From contig JAITAJ010000242.1 of NCBI GenBank assembly GCA_031284185.1, positions 1 through 14,941 of the forward strand: a stretch of 14,941 bases of DNA, in the 5' to 3' direction. The translations under genes and the position numbers were made by a program. A model generated the notes under the pieces. It had not been told where the DNA came from and made no database searches. It saw nothing but the letters and a program-made list of their open reading frames with translations. The DNA comes from Accumulibacter sp. (GTDB lineage: Bacteria; Pseudomonadota; Gammaproteobacteria; Burkholderiales; Rhodocyclaceae). This document shows, in pieces, positions 5,524 to 14,431 of the stretch (position 1 is the stretch's first letter; every line of letters begins with the position of its first letter).

Positions 5524-6404
5524 GTCTGTTCCGGGAGGGTCAGGTTTTTCAGATAATCGGTGAAATCGTCTCCCACTTCGGGATGGCGCCGGCCAAGCTC
5601 GACGGTCGCCCGCAGATAGCCGAGCTTGGAACCGCAATCGTAACGGATGCCTCGATAACGGTAGGCCAGCACCTGCTCCTCGCGCAGCATCGAGGCGATT
5701 CCGTCGGTCAACTGGATTTCACCGCCCGAGCCGGGCGTGACCCTTTCCAGGTGCCGAAAGATGCTCGGCGTCAGGATGTATCGCCCGACCACGCCCAGCG
5801 TCGACGGCGCCTGCTCGGGCGCCGGTTTTTCCATGATCGCCTCGATGCGCTCCAGGTGCTCGGCCACCGGCGAGGCCCTCACGATGCCATAGCTTCCCGT
5901 CTCCGAACGCGGCACGTCGAGCACGCCGATGATCGAACAGTGATAGTAGTCGTATACACCGGCCATCTGCTTCATCACCGGCGGCCGGCCGTCGAGCAGA
6001 TCGTCCGCCAGCAGCACGGCGAACGGCTCGTCGCCGACCACCGGCCTGGCGCACAGGATGGCGTGGCCCAGTCCCAGCGCCTCCGGCTGGCGGATGTAAA
6101 TGCAGTTCAGTTGCTTGGGCAGCATGTTCTGCACGAACGAGAGCATCTCCGTCTTGTTGCGCAGCGCAAGCTCGCTTTCAAGCTCGTAGGCTTTGTCGAA
6201 GTGGTCCTCGATGGCCCGCTTGGTGCGTCCGGTGACGAAGATCATGTCGGTCACCCCCGCCGCGATGGCCTCCTCGACGGCGTACTGGATCAGCGGTTTG
6301 TCGACGACCGGCATCATTTCCTTCGGACTGGCCTTGGTCGCCGGCAGAAAACGGGTGCCCAGGCCGGCCACCGGAAATACGGCTTTTCTGACCCTGTTGG
6401 TCAC
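5520..6404 (-). CDS. galU: UTP-glucose-1-phosphate uridylyltransferase
   Basis: The 294-residue nucleotidyltransferase makes UDP-glucose from UTP and glucose-1-phosphate, feeding lipopolysaccharide, exopolysaccharide and glycan synthesis. The N-terminal nucleotide-binding motif is VFPVAGLGTRFLPATKASPK (9-28), followed by EMMPVVDKPLIQYAVEEA. Further signatures are GLGHAILCA (111-119), FAVLLADDLLDG (128-139), MEKP (191-194), GSGGEIQLTDGI (225-236) and YDCGSKLGYL (255-264). The start is GTG, forming a 4-nt GTGA overlap with the end of ligA. A strong GA/G-rich ribosome-binding site lies just upstream inside ligA. Length and motifs are normal for GalU. Its place after ligA recurs in betaproteobacteria, as far as I recall, and has no obvious pathway logic. 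Confidence 0.95.
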   Translation of the reverse strand: MTNRVRKAVFPVAGLGTRFLPATKASPKEMMPVVDKPLIQYAVEEAIAAGVTDMIFVTGRTKRAIEDHFDKAYELESELALRNKTEMLSFVQNMLPKQLNCIYIRQPEALGLGHAILCARPVVGDEPFAVLLADDLLDGRPPVMKQMAGVYDYYHCSIIGVLDVPRSETGSYGIVRASPVAEHLERIEAIMEKPAPEQAPSTLGVVGRYILTPSIFRHLERVTPGSGGEIQLTDGIASMLREEQVLAYRYRGIRYDCGSKLGYLRATVELGRRHPEVGDDFTDYLKNLTLPEQT

Positions 6405-8476
6405 GATTTTCCCCCCTCTCGCGTTTCGATGATCCTGAGCAGCCGGGCCTCGTCGATGACTTCCAGCTCCAGTTCCCTGGCCTTTTCGAGCTTCGTCCCC
6501 GCTTCCGCTCCCGCCACCACGTAATCCGTCTTCTTCGACACCGAGCCGCAGACCTTGCCGCCGGCGGCCTCGATCAGCGCCTTGAGCTGGTCGCGGGAGA
6601 ATGACGGCAGCGTGCCGGTGATCACCAGCGCCTTGCCTGCGAGCGGTCCGGGCGGGGCGTCCGCGCGGCCTTCGCTCTCCGGCCAGCGCACCCCGGCTTC
6701 GAGAAGGCGTTCGATCACCTTGCGATTGTGCGCCTCCGCGAAAAAGTCGACGATGGAAGAGGCCACCACCGATCCCACGTCGGGCACGGCTTCGAGCGCG
6801 GCGGCGTCCACCGCCATGAGGGCGTCGAATCTGCCGAAATGACGCGCCAGATCGCTGGCCGTGGTCTCGCCGACGTTGCGGATGCCGAGCGCGAAAATGA
6901 AGCGGGCGAGTGTCGTGTCCTTGCTTTTGGCGATGGCGGCGACGAGGTTTTCCGCCGATTTTTCCCCCAAGCGATCCAGCGCCGCGAGTGCCGGGACGGT
7001 CAGCGCGTAGAGGTCGGCTGGCGTCTTCACCTGGCCGGAGGATATCAGTTGTTCGACGCGCCTGTCGCCCAGCCCCTCGATGTCCATGGCGCGCCTCCCG
7101 GCGAAATGCAGCAGGGCGCCCTTGACCTGGGCCGGGCAGACCAGTCCGCCCGAGCAGCGCGCGATGGCCCCGCCTTCCTCGCGCACGACGCGCGAGCCGC
7201 ACTGCGGACAGGTCTCCGGCAGCGCGAACGGCGGATGCAGCGGTTCTCGCGCGGGCAGGCCCCGCGCCGACGGCTTCATCGGACGCGCGTCGAGCACGAC
7301 GGAGACGACCTCGGGGATCACGTCGCCGGCGCGGCGCACGATCACCGTGTCGTCGACGCGCACGTCCCGGCGGCGCACTTCGTCCTCGTTGTGCAGCGTC
7401 GCGTTGGTGACGTTGACGCCGCCGACGAACACCGGCCGGAGCTTGGTGACCGGGGTGAGCGCTCCGGTGCGCCCGATCTGCACGTCGATGGCGACGACGA
7501 CGGTGCGCGCCTCCTCGGCCGGGTACTTGTGCGCGACCGCCCAGCGCGGCTCGCGCGAGCGGAAGCCCAGACGTTCTTGCAGCGCGAGGCTGTTCACCTT
7601 GTAGACGACGCCGTCGAAATCGAACGGGATGCTTGCCCGCCTCTCGCCCATGCGGTCGTGGAAGGCGGCGAGATCGCGCCAGCCGCGCGCGATGGCGCGA
7701 TGCTCGCACACCGGCAGACCGAAGGCGGCAAGCGCGGCGAGCAATTCACCGTGCGTGGCGGGCGGCGTCCAGGCCTCGACCACACCGAGAGCATAGGCGA
7801 AGAATCGGATCGGGCGGTTGGCGGCAATCGCCGAATCGAGCTGACGGATGCTGCCCGCCACGCCATTGCGCGGATTGACCAGCGGCTTTTCGCCGCGCGA
7901 TCTGGCCCTTTCGTTGTAACGCGCCAGATCGTCGCGGCGCATGTAGGCTTCACCGCGCACTTCCAGCACCGGCGGGGCATCACCCGCAAGGCGCAGCGGA
8001 ATGCCGCGCACCGTCGCAAGATTTCGCGTCACGTCTTCGCCGGTCAGCCCGTCGCCGCGCGTCGCGCCGCGCACGAACACGCCGTTCTCGTAGCGCAGGC
8101 TGACGGCCAGGCCGTCGAATTTCAGTTCCGCCGAATACTCGATCGGAGCGTCCCCTTCGGACAGTTCCAGATCGCGCCGCACGCGCGCGTCGAACTGCTC
8201 GGCTCCGCTCGGGCCGGTATCGGTTTCGGTCTGGATGGAGAGCATCGGAACGTCGTGGCGAACCTGCGCGAACTGCGCCAGCGGCTTGCCGCCGACACGC
8301 CGGGTCGGCGAGTCGGGCGTCACGAGTTCGGGGTGTTCGGCTTCGATCGCCTGCAATTCGCGGAACAGGCGATCATAGTCCGCGTCCGTGATCGACGGAT
8401 CGTCGAGCGCGTAGTAGCGGTGATCGTGCCGCGCGATCTCGGCGCGCAGGACCCGCGCCCGTTCGTCAGGAGTCAT
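6401..8476 (-). CDS. ligA: NAD-dependent DNA ligase LigA
   Basis: The 691-residue enzyme seals nicks during replication and repair using NAD+. Domains in order: Ia (Y22 and DADYD 31-35, NMN binding); adenylation domain with the active-site lysine K119 in ELKFDG and RGDG/EDVT (140-150); motif IV FDFDGVVYKV (286-294); OB fold (about 325-400) with VGRTGALTPV-like IGRTGALTPV; a four-cysteine zinc finger (C423, C426, C441, C447); helix-hairpin-helix repeats (about 455-590); and a C-terminal BRCT domain (about 609-690). The SIQTETDT segment near 80-87 resembles betaproteobacterial LigA. Every key residue is present. It starts 17 nt after zipA and its last codons overlap galU. Confidence 0.97.
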   Translation of the reverse strand: MTPDERARVLRAEIARHDHRYYALDDPSITDADYDRLFRELQAIEAEHPELVTPDSPTRRVGGKPLAQFAQVRHDVPMLSIQTETDTGPSGAEQFDARVRRDLELSEGDAPIEYSAELKFDGLAVSLRYENGVFVRGATRGDGLTGEDVTRNLATVRGIPLRLAGDAPPVLEVRGEAYMRRDDLARYNERARSRGEKPLVNPRNGVAGSIRQLDSAIAANRPIRFFAYALGVVEAWTPPATHGELLAALAAFGLPVCEHRAIARGWRDLAAFHDRMGERRASIPFDFDGVVYKVNSLALQERLGFRSREPRWAVAHKYPAEEARTVVVAIDVQIGRTGALTPVTKLRPVFVGGVNVTNATLHNEDEVRRRDVRVDDTVIVRRAGDVIPEVVSVVLDARPMKPSARGLPAREPLHPPFALPETCPQCGSRVVREEGGAIARCSGGLVCPAQVKGALLHFAGRRAMDIEGLGDRRVEQLISSGQVKTPADLYALTVPALAALDRLGEKSAENLVAAIAKSKDTTLARFIFALGIRNVGETTASDLARHFGRFDALMAVDAAALEAVPDVGSVVASSIVDFFAEAHNRKVIERLLEAGVRWPESEGRADAPPGPLAGKALVITGTLPSFSRDQLKALIEAAGGKVCGSVSKKTDYVVAGAEAGTKLEKARELELEVIDEARLLRIIETREGGKS

Positions 8477-8493
8477 GTGCTCGCCATCCCGAA

Positions 8494-9705
8494 TCAGGAA
8501 AACAGGCGCTGCGCCAGCGGACTGCCCGCCGGCAGCCGCCGGGCCGAAAGCATCGCCTGGTACTGGGCGATCTGCCGGCTGATCGGTTCGAGCGCCGCCT
8601 CGGACAGCGGACGGCGATTATCGTCGACCAGGCTGCCGCGCAGCACGTCGGCGAAGCGCCGCGCCAGATCGACCATCTGCCGGAACACGCGCTCGCCGTG
8701 CGCCACGCATGGCACGTCGAGCAGGAAGGTCAGGCCATGCGTGCTCAGCGTCCGCATCTTCTCGGACGAAAAGCCCGCCGCGTCCTGGTTCAGCAGCACG
8801 TAAAGCACATTGCCGTCGTCATCGCGCCGCACGAAACGCCCGCCTTCGTCGATGAACATGCCGGCCGCCTCGGCCAGCGCGCGCAACTGGGTGCCGGCGA
8901 ACATCTGCCCCTGGCTGATCACGTTGATGCCAATCTGAATGTCGACGCTCTCGCAAAACCGATCGAGCGCCTCCGCAGTCTCGGACGCGCTCTGCCGCGA
9001 GGGAATGTCGGCAATGCCGGTCAGTTGATCGGCCAGTTCCTGCATGGCCGTGGCGAAGATCGCCAGGTCGTCTTCACTGACCGGCCCCCGGCGGTCGACG
9101 AGCTGCAAGCCGGCCCGGACATGCCGGTACTCGCCCCCCCGTTGCGCGGAAATCGGCAGCCACTCGCCGAACGTCTCGTCCTGACCGATCCAGCGCACCG
9201 GCTTCTTCACGCGGGTCAGGGCTTCCTTCGGCGCGTCGACGATGCGTTGCGCGGGAACGGGTTCGACCATGTCGATGGCCGCGATGAAGTCGATCTGCGG
9301 GGACAGAAGGCACGGATCCCCGGCGACATCGCTCTCCGCCCTGGACGCCGCCGGTTCGCGCGCGCTGGCCGGCGGCTCGGGCTGTTCCGGGGAGGCCGGC
9401 GCCTCCAGTTCCGGTCCGGAGCGCAGCACGGGTTCGACGCGCGCATCGTCTTCGGCGGGAGAAATTTCCGTCGCCGGAAAAACAGGCGCTTCCCTGGGGT
9501 GGCCGCCGGCTTCGTCCTCCCCGTCCGCGAATCCCGGCGCGCTGGCGGCTTGGTCTTCATCTTCGAGCAGGACGTCGGGGTGGCTGGCCTTCAGCACGCT
9601 TTCCATCCGCTTGCGCTGACGCGCTTCCTGCCACTTGTTGTAGACCAGCACGCTCACCACGACGATGACGCCAAGGCCGATCAACCCCATCTGCAATTCG
9701 GTCAT
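8494..9705 (-). CDS. zipA: Cell division protein ZipA
   Basis: The 403-residue protein has the ZipA architecture. It opens with a single membrane anchor (about 5-22, MGLIGLGVIVVVSVLVYNKW) and a basic patch (about 29-34). A long Pro/Ala/Glu-rich, probably disordered linker follows (about 45-170). The C-terminal FtsZ-binding domain (about 255-390) includes IQIGINVISQGQMFAGTQLR, FLLDVPCV, and FRQMVDLARRFADVLRGSLVDD. ZipA tethers FtsZ to the inner membrane at the septum. I chose ATG 9705 because it begins the membrane anchor and lies 8 nt after the smc stop. The zone at about 135-250 (IDFIAAIDMVEP, then GEYRHVRAGLQL) looks folded rather than linker-like; many betaproteobacterial ZipA proteins are similarly extended. 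The smc-zipA-ligA order is typical of beta- and gammaproteobacteria. Confidence 0.93.
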   Translation of the reverse strand: MTELQMGLIGLGVIVVVSVLVYNKWQEARQRKRMESVLKASHPDVLLEDEDQAASAPGFADGEDEAGGHPREAPVFPATEISPAEDDARVEPVLRSGPELEAPASPEQPEPPASAREPAASRAESDVAGDPCLLSPQIDFIAAIDMVEPVPAQRIVDAPKEALTRVKKPVRWIGQDETFGEWLPISAQRGGEYRHVRAGLQLVDRRGPVSEDDLAIFATAMQELADQLTGIADIPSRQSASETAEALDRFCESVDIQIGINVISQGQMFAGTQLRALAEAAGMFIDEGGRFVRRDDDGNVLYVLLNQDAAGFSSEKMRTLSTHGLTFLLDVPCVAHGERVFRQMVDLARRFADVLRGSLVDDNRRPLSEAALEPISRQIAQYQAMLSARRLPAGSPLAQRLFS

Positions 9706-9713
9706 CTCTTGTC

Positions 9714-12700
9714 CTAAACGATCTGTTCGCGCATGCGCAGCGCCTCTTCCATGTCGACTTCCACGATGCGCGACACGCCGGATTCCTGCATCGTGACGCC
9801 CACCAGTTGCTGCGCCATTTCCATGGCGATCTTGTTGTGACTGATGAAAAGGAATTGCGTATTGGCCGACATGCGCCGCACCATGGCGCAAAAACGTTCC
9901 GTGTTGGTATCGTCCAACGGCGCGTCCACTTCGTCAAGCAGGCAGAAGGGCGCCGGATTGAGCCGGAACATCGAGAAGACCAGGGCGATCGCGGTCAATG
10001 CCTTCTCTCCGCCGGACAAGAGGTGGATCGTCGAATTCTTCTTGCCCGGAGGCTGCGCCATGACTTGCAGACCGGCATCGAGGATTTCTTCGCCGGTCAT
10101 GATCAGCCGGGCATCGCCGCCGCCGAAGAGGATCGGGAACAGCTCGCCGAAATTCTTGTTTACCGCGTCATAGGTCGACTGTAACAACTCGCGCGTCTCG
10201 CGGTCGATGCGGCGGATGGCGCTTTCCAGCGTTTCCATGGCCTCCGTGAGATCAGCCGACTGCGCGTCGAGAAACCCCTTGCGCTCGCGCGCCGATTCAA
10301 GCTCGTCCAGGGCCGCCAGGTTGACCGCGCCCAGCGCCTCGATCGAGCGCTGCAAACCGGAAATCGCGCTTTGCAGCGAACCGGGCCGCGCCCCCGCCAG
10401 ATCCGGCGCCAGGCCGGCCTCATCCGCCTTCGCTTCCAGAAGCTGCGCGGCGAACTGTTCGACGTTGAGGGCGGCGGCCTGTTCCCTGAGCTTGAGCTCA
10501 CCGATCCGTTCGCGCATAGGCTCAAGCCCTTGCTCGATCTTCATGCGCCGCTCTTCCAGAGCGCGCAACTCGGCATTCGCCGCTTCCTGCGCGTCGCGCG
10601 CGGCGGCCAGCGCGTGTTCGGCGGCGACGCGCCGTTCGAGCGCTTCTTGCAGCAGCGGTTCGAGATCCTCGGCCTGCATGGCGACCGCGTTTTCCTCGCA
10701 ACGCGCCAATTCTTCGACGACGCGCGTGATCTGTTGGCGCGCGAGGGCGCTGTTGTTGGCGATTTCCTCGATTTTGCCCTGGCATTCGCGCTGCCTGTAT
10801 TGCGCATCGCGCAAGTCGCGCTCCGCCGCATTGATCTGTTCGCGCTCATCGCGCAAGGCGCGCTCGGCCCCTTCCAGCCGGGCCAGCGCCTCGTTCATCA
10901 CCTGCCGCTGTTCCTCGATCCGCTCATCCTGAGCCTCGATCGCCTGCTCGGCGGCGAACAGACGCTCGTTCTCGGTTTCCTCCTCGACGGCCATGTCTTC
11001 CAGGCTGGCATCGATCTGCGCCTGCCGTTCGCGGAAACGCTCAAGTATCTGGGACAGCTTCAGCGTTTCGACCTGGATGGCGTGCGCCTGTTCCTGCAAA
11101 TCGTCGAGCGCCGCCCGCGCGTCCTCCAGCGCGTCCTGGGCATCGGACAGGCGCGCTTCGATTTCGGCCAGCCGCGCCTGCTCCTGCTCGACCCGCCGAT
11201 CGAGACTGGCGATGGCTCCACCGAGTTTTTCGATCTCCCGCTGCCGTTCGAGCAGCCCGTGTTCGGCGGCGTCCGGCGCGAACAGCGTCACGCTCTGCCG
11301 GCTCACCACATCGCCGCCCGGAGTCACGCAACAGGCGCCCGCCGCCAGATTTTCGCGCCGGGCCAGCGCGGCGGCGAGATCCGGCACGGCGAAAACATCG
11401 TCCAGCCAATCGTCGAGCACGGCTGAAAGCCGCGCGTCGTCGCAATGGATCCGCGCGCGCAGACCGGCGTCGCCGGGCCGGGTGGCGACGTCCCGGGGCA
11501 GCAAAAGCGTCAGCTTGGCCCCCGGACGGTCGCCGCTCCACGCCGACGGATCAGCCGCCTCGGCGATCAGGGCGCTCAGGCGCTCACGCAACACCGCTTC
11601 GACGGCATCCTCCCAGCCGGCCTCGACGCGCAAGGATTTCCACAACGGGCGGCGATCATCGATATGATGCCGACGCAGCCAATCGTCCAGCGTGCCGTCG
11701 CCCTGCGTCCGCCGCTGCAACTGTTCCAGCGCGTTTCGGCGCGCCTGTGCCTCGGCGCGTTCCTTCTGCGCCTGCTGCACCCGCGTCATGGCTTCACGGC
11801 GCTGCTGGTCGAACGACGGCAGTTCCTGCTGCCGCCGCGCCAGGTCTTCCTGCGCCTGCCCGATGCGCTCGCGCAATCCGGCCAGCGCTTCCTGCTTGCT
11901 CTCGTATTCGGCGGTATCCGGCACCGGCAGCGCCTCGCGTTCCTGCCGCAGACGATCCCGGCGCCCGGCGATGATCTGCAGCGAACGCTGCGCGTGGCCC
12001 CGGTTGGCGATTTCGACCTGCCGGCGCTTGTCGGTCTGCGCCAGATCATCGCGCTTGCCGTCGGCCTCTTCACGCGCCGCGGCGTGCGCCTCCTCGGCCA
12101 GCGGCAGACTTTCCCGCCGCGCTTCCAGCCGCATCTCTCCCTGCTCGGCGCGCTCGTCGGCCAGCACCAGCAATTCCCGCCAGCGCTCCTGCTCGGATCG
12201 GAATTTTTCGACCTGTGCCTCCCAGTGCTCCCGGTCTTCGCCCAGCTGTCTGAGACGCGACTCATATTCCTGCGCGGATTCACGGCGGTGACGGATTTCC
12301 GCTCCCAGCCGCGCCACCTCGGCGTTGGCCTCATACTGGACGCGCTGGGTGGCTTGCAGCCCGTCGCTCATCGCGAAGAGATGTTCGCGGGCTTCTTCCA
12401 GGCGGGCCTCGGTCTCGCGCAGGGCGGCGATCTCACCTTCCAGCCCGCCGGACGCCGCCTCGACCTCCCTGCCGAGCCGCTCGCGTTCGGCCTGCGCCTC
12501 GTTGCGCCGATACAGCCACAGCAGATGCTGCTTGCGCGTCAGTTGTTCCTGGTAGTCGCGGTACTGCCGGGCGACCGCCGCCTGGCTCTCCAGGCGTTCC
12601 ATCCGGTCGGCGAGTTCGCCGCGGATATCCTCGACCCGGGTCAGGTTCTCGCGCGTGTCGGCGAGTCTCCCCTCGGTTTCCTTGCGCCGCTCCTTGTATT

Positions 12701-13214
12701 TGGTGACGCCCGCCGCCTCCTCCAGAAAGACGCGCAGTTCGTCCGGACGCGCCTCGATGATGCGCGAGATCGTCCCCTGCCCGATGATCGCGTAGGCGCG
12801 TGGACCAAGCCCGGTGCCCAGGAACAGGTCGGTGATGTCCTTGCGCCGCACCTGTAGATTATTGATGAAGTATTCGGACTGGCCGTTGCGGATCAGCACC
12901 CGTTTCACCGCCAGTTCGGCGTACTGCGACCACTGTCCGGCAATGCGCCCGAGCAGGTTGTCGAAGACCAGTTCCACCGACGCGCGCGAGACCGCCTTGC
13001 GCGTGCCGGAGCCGTTGAAGATCACGTCCTGCATCGACTCGCCGCGCAGTTCCGAAGCCTTCGATTCGCCGAGCACCCAGCGCACGGCGTCGATCACGTT
13101 GGACTTGCCGCAGCCGTTCGGGCCGACCACGCCGACCAGTTGGCCTGGCAAGGCGATGATCGTCGGATCGACGAAGGATTTGAATCCGGCGAGTTTGAGC
13201 TTTGTCAGGCGCAT
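9714..13214 (-). CDS. smc: Chromosome segregation protein SMC
   Basis: The 1166-residue SMC ATPase condenses and aligns the chromosome, normally with ScpA and ScpB. The N-terminal half-head begins MRLTKLKLAGFKSFVDPT and has Walker A GPNGCGKSN (31-39). A long coiled coil (about 165-500) leads to a hinge (about 515-645, containing AVEAVLRERLSALIAEA and PGGDVVSRQSVTLFAPD). A second coiled coil follows to about 1000, then the C-terminal half-head with signature LSGGEKALTAIAL (from 1066) and Walker B FCLLDEVDAPLDD (from about 1090). The start is ATG 13214; a TTG one codon earlier is less likely. It is the first gene of the seven-gene minus-strand operon and is transcribed away from queF. No -10/-35 pair for it is convincing in the 121-nt gap. 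Confidence 0.97.
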   Translation of the reverse strand: MRLTKLKLAGFKSFVDPTIIALPGQLVGVVGPNGCGKSNVIDAVRWVLGESKASELRGESMQDVIFNGSGTRKAVSRASVELVFDNLLGRIAGQWSQYAELAVKRVLIRNGQSEYFINNLQVRRKDITDLFLGTGLGPRAYAIIGQGTISRIIEARPDELRVFLEEAAGVTKYKERRKETEGRLADTRENLTRVEDIRGELADRMERLESQAAVARQYRDYQEQLTRKQHLLWLYRRNEAQAERERLGREVEAASGGLEGEIAALRETEARLEEAREHLFAMSDGLQATQRVQYEANAEVARLGAEIRHRRESAQEYESRLRQLGEDREHWEAQVEKFRSEQERWRELLVLADERAEQGEMRLEARRESLPLAEEAHAAAREEADGKRDDLAQTDKRRQVEIANRGHAQRSLQIIAGRRDRLRQEREALPVPDTAEYESKQEALAGLRERIGQAQEDLARRQQELPSFDQQRREAMTRVQQAQKERAEAQARRNALEQLQRRTQGDGTLDDWLRRHHIDDRRPLWKSLRVEAGWEDAVEAVLRERLSALIAEAADPSAWSGDRPGAKLTLLLPRDVATRPGDAGLRARIHCDDARLSAVLDDWLDDVFAVPDLAAALARRENLAAGACCVTPGGDVVSRQSVTLFAPDAAEHGLLERQREIEKLGGAIASLDRRVEQEQARLAEIEARLSDAQDALEDARAALDDLQEQAHAIQVETLKLSQILERFRERQAQIDASLEDMAVEEETENERLFAAEQAIEAQDERIEEQRQVMNEALARLEGAERALRDEREQINAAERDLRDAQYRQRECQGKIEEIANNSALARQQITRVVEELARCEENAVAMQAEDLEPLLQEALERRVAAEHALAAARDAQEAANAELRALEERRMKIEQGLEPMRERIGELKLREQAAALNVEQFAAQLLEAKADEAGLAPDLAGARPGSLQSAISGLQRSIEALGAVNLAALDELESARERKGFLDAQSADLTEAMETLESAIRRIDRETRELLQSTYDAVNKNFGELFPILFGGGDARLIMTGEEILDAGLQVMAQPPGKKNSTIHLLSGGEKALTAIALVFSMFRLNPAPFCLLDEVDAPLDDTNTERFCAMVRRMSANTQFLFISHNKIAMEMAQQLVGVTMQESGVSRIVEVDMEEALRMREQIV

Positions 13215-13277
13215 CAAGCGGAACGCGGCCCCGGAAGGCTGCGTGAATCATTGATCGTTTATCGGGCCATGATGATT

Positions 13278-13292
13278 CGGCACCAGGTGCCG
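13278..13292. promoter_or_regulatory. 15-bp perfect palindrome, candidate operator
   Basis: CGGCACC-A-GGTGCCG is an inverted repeat with 7-bp arms around a single base. It sits just upstream of the TATAAT box at 13300, where the -35 and spacer of the queF promoter would be, in the gap between divergent smc and queF. A dimeric repressor or activator could bind there. No regulator is identified, and a chance GC-rich palindrome is possible. Confidence 0.4.
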
Positions 13293-13299
13293 GGTGGCC

Positions 13300-13305
13300 T
13301 ATAAT
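13300..13305 (+). promoter_or_regulatory. -10 box of the queF promoter
   Basis: TATAAT is a perfect -10 hexamer, 30 nt before the queF ATG at 13336. The best -35 candidate is poor (TTCGGC at 13276-13281, 18-nt spacing), so an activator or the palindrome between the boxes may matter. The leader would be about 24 nt. It holds no visible preQ1 riboswitch and no clear Shine-Dalgarno site. Confidence 0.6.
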
Positions 13306-13335
13306 AGCACCTTGTCCGACCGAACCGTTCGCGCC

Positions 13336-13761
13336 ATGACCCGCCCCCCCTCCAAGACTCTCGAAACTTTCCCGAATCCCGCGCCGCGGCGCGATTATCT
13401 CATTCACATGGAAATCCCGGAGTTCACCTGTCTGTGTCCGAAAACGGGTCAGCCCGACTTCGCCGTCCTGAGTCTCGATTTCATTCCGGACGAGACCTGC
13501 ATCGAACTCAAGAGCCTGAAGTCGTACATCTGGTCGTTCCGAGACGAGGGGTGTTTCCATGAGGCGGTCACCAACCGCATCCTCGACGATCTGATCGAGG
13601 CGGCCAAGCCCCGCTTCATGCGCGTCACCGCCCGCTTCTTCGTGCGCGGCGGCATTTTCACCAACGTCGTGGCGGAGCATCGCAAGGAAGGATGGCAACC
13701 CGAACCACGGATCGAACTTGCCGGATTCGTTACCCAAACCAACGTCAGTACGCGAGGATGA
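13336..13761 (+). CDS. queF: NADPH-dependent 7-cyano-7-deazaguanine reductase, single-domain QueF
   Basis: The 141-residue protein is the short, YkvM-like form of QueF. It reduces the nitrile preQ0 to the amine preQ1 in the queuosine tRNA-modification pathway. The catalytic residues align with the Bacillus subtilis enzyme: C34 in FTCLCPKTGQPDFA (thioimide-forming Cys), D41, and E76 in GCFHE. The family motif ELKSLKSY (57-64) is present, though the more common form is E-S-K-S. I chose ATG 13336 because the TATAAT promoter box lies inside the longer upstream frame, and the MTRPPSKTLETFPNPAP start has the right length. Its stop overlaps a potential start for the next gene, so the two are probably co-transcribed. 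Confidence 0.95.
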   Translation: MTRPPSKTLETFPNPAPRRDYLIHMEIPEFTCLCPKTGQPDFAVLSLDFIPDETCIELKSLKSYIWSFRDEGCFHEAVTNRILDDLIEAAKPRFMRVTARFFVRGGIFTNVVAEHRKEGWQPEPRIELAGFVTQTNVSTRG

Positions 13762-13766
13762 CCGCC

Positions 13767-14390
13767 ATGAGTATGCCAGAAAACCCGATACCGCCCCCGT
13801 TCGATGATGAATCGCTCGACTGCCTGGAAACCTTGCTCGAAGCGCCCGAACTCGAAGAGGCGATGCGTCTGGACGAAATCCAGGGCTATCTTTGTGCCGC
13901 GCTCTCCGGGCCGCGGCCGATCGGCGAGGAAGACCGGCTGATCGACATTCTGGGCAGCGCGGAAGCGCTGGACAGCGAAGCGGGTCAGGAAGCCGCCGAA
14001 TTGATCCGGCGGTTCGCCGAGGCGCTTGCCGCCGACCTCGCCGCCGGCAAGCCGCCGGTTCTGCTGCTCTACCCGAAAGACGAAGGCGATGACGCAAGCG
14101 ATTACCTGCCGTGGTGCCAAGCCTATCTGATCGGGGTGGACCAGGCCGACGATGATTGGTTCGAGTACATCAAGAAAGACGACGGGGAAGAAGCCGAAGA
14201 ACAGGCCGAATACCTGGACGAGCGTCTTTTCTCGCTGATGGTGCTCACCGGCGAGGCCGAAGCCGCCGCCAGGGAACACGGCGAGGCTTGGCCGGAGGGC
14301 GACGAGCGCGCCGTGATCGAACAGGAATGCCGGGAGAATCTGCCGCAGGTGGTCACCGAACTCTACCGTTTCTGGCTGATCAGAAGATAG
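13767..14390 (+). CDS. UPF0149 / YecA-YgfB-like protein of unknown function
   Basis: The 207-residue protein is strongly acidic and predicted cytosolic, mostly helical. Family-like features are the N-terminal RLDEIQGYLCAALSGP (34-49), the central DYLPWCQAYLIGVDQADDDW (112-131) with the W-x-x-G/A-Y-L-x-G pattern, and a C-terminal helical part ending in ELYRFWLIRR. This matches the UPF0149 (YgfB/YecA) group, which includes proteins with or without a C-terminal SEC-C metal motif; none is present here. I prefer ATG 13767 because GAGG at 13754-13757 is 9 nt upstream. ATG 13758 overlaps the queF stop in an ATGA arrangement and is the alternative. The repeat region begins directly after its stop codon. 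Function is not known with confidence. Confidence 0.8.
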   Translation: MSMPENPIPPPFDDESLDCLETLLEAPELEEAMRLDEIQGYLCAALSGPRPIGEEDRLIDILGSAEALDSEAGQEAAELIRRFAEALAADLAAGKPPVLLLYPKDEGDDASDYLPWCQAYLIGVDQADDDWFEYIKKDDGEEAEEQAEYLDERLFSLMVLTGEAEAAAREHGEAWPEGDERAVIEQECRENLPQVVTELYRFWLIRR

Positions 14391-14396
14391 GAGGGG

Positions 14397-14431
14397 CAGA
14401 GGACAGAGATTTGAGAAGACAGAAGACAGAG
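14397..14431 (-). repeat. Inverted partial copy of the 88-bp repeat unit
   Basis: This purine-rich stretch, read on the minus strand, matches the polypyrimidine part of each 88-bp unit. It has 4 mismatches in 35 against 14485-14519 and 3 in 35 against the next unit. It begins 7 nt after the stop codon of the UPF0149 gene. Transcribed with the array, it could pair with any unit to form a long stem enclosing the terminator palindrome. Confidence 0.8.

Noticed and set aside
5520..7709. Single 729-residue protein extending galU upstream
   Set aside because: The upstream part is an out-of-frame shadow of ligA. The GTG at 6404 with its GTGA overlap gives the normal GalU length.
6728..8803. 691-codon plus-strand frame opposite ligA and the end of zipA
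   Set aside because: It is the antisense shadow of ligA, Arg/His/Asp-rich, with no recognisable domain and no ribosome-binding site.
13215..13335. preQ1 riboswitch upstream of queF
   Set aside because: With the TATAAT at 13300 the leader is only about 24 nt, too short for a preQ1 aptamer plus expression platform, and no aptamer core is seen.
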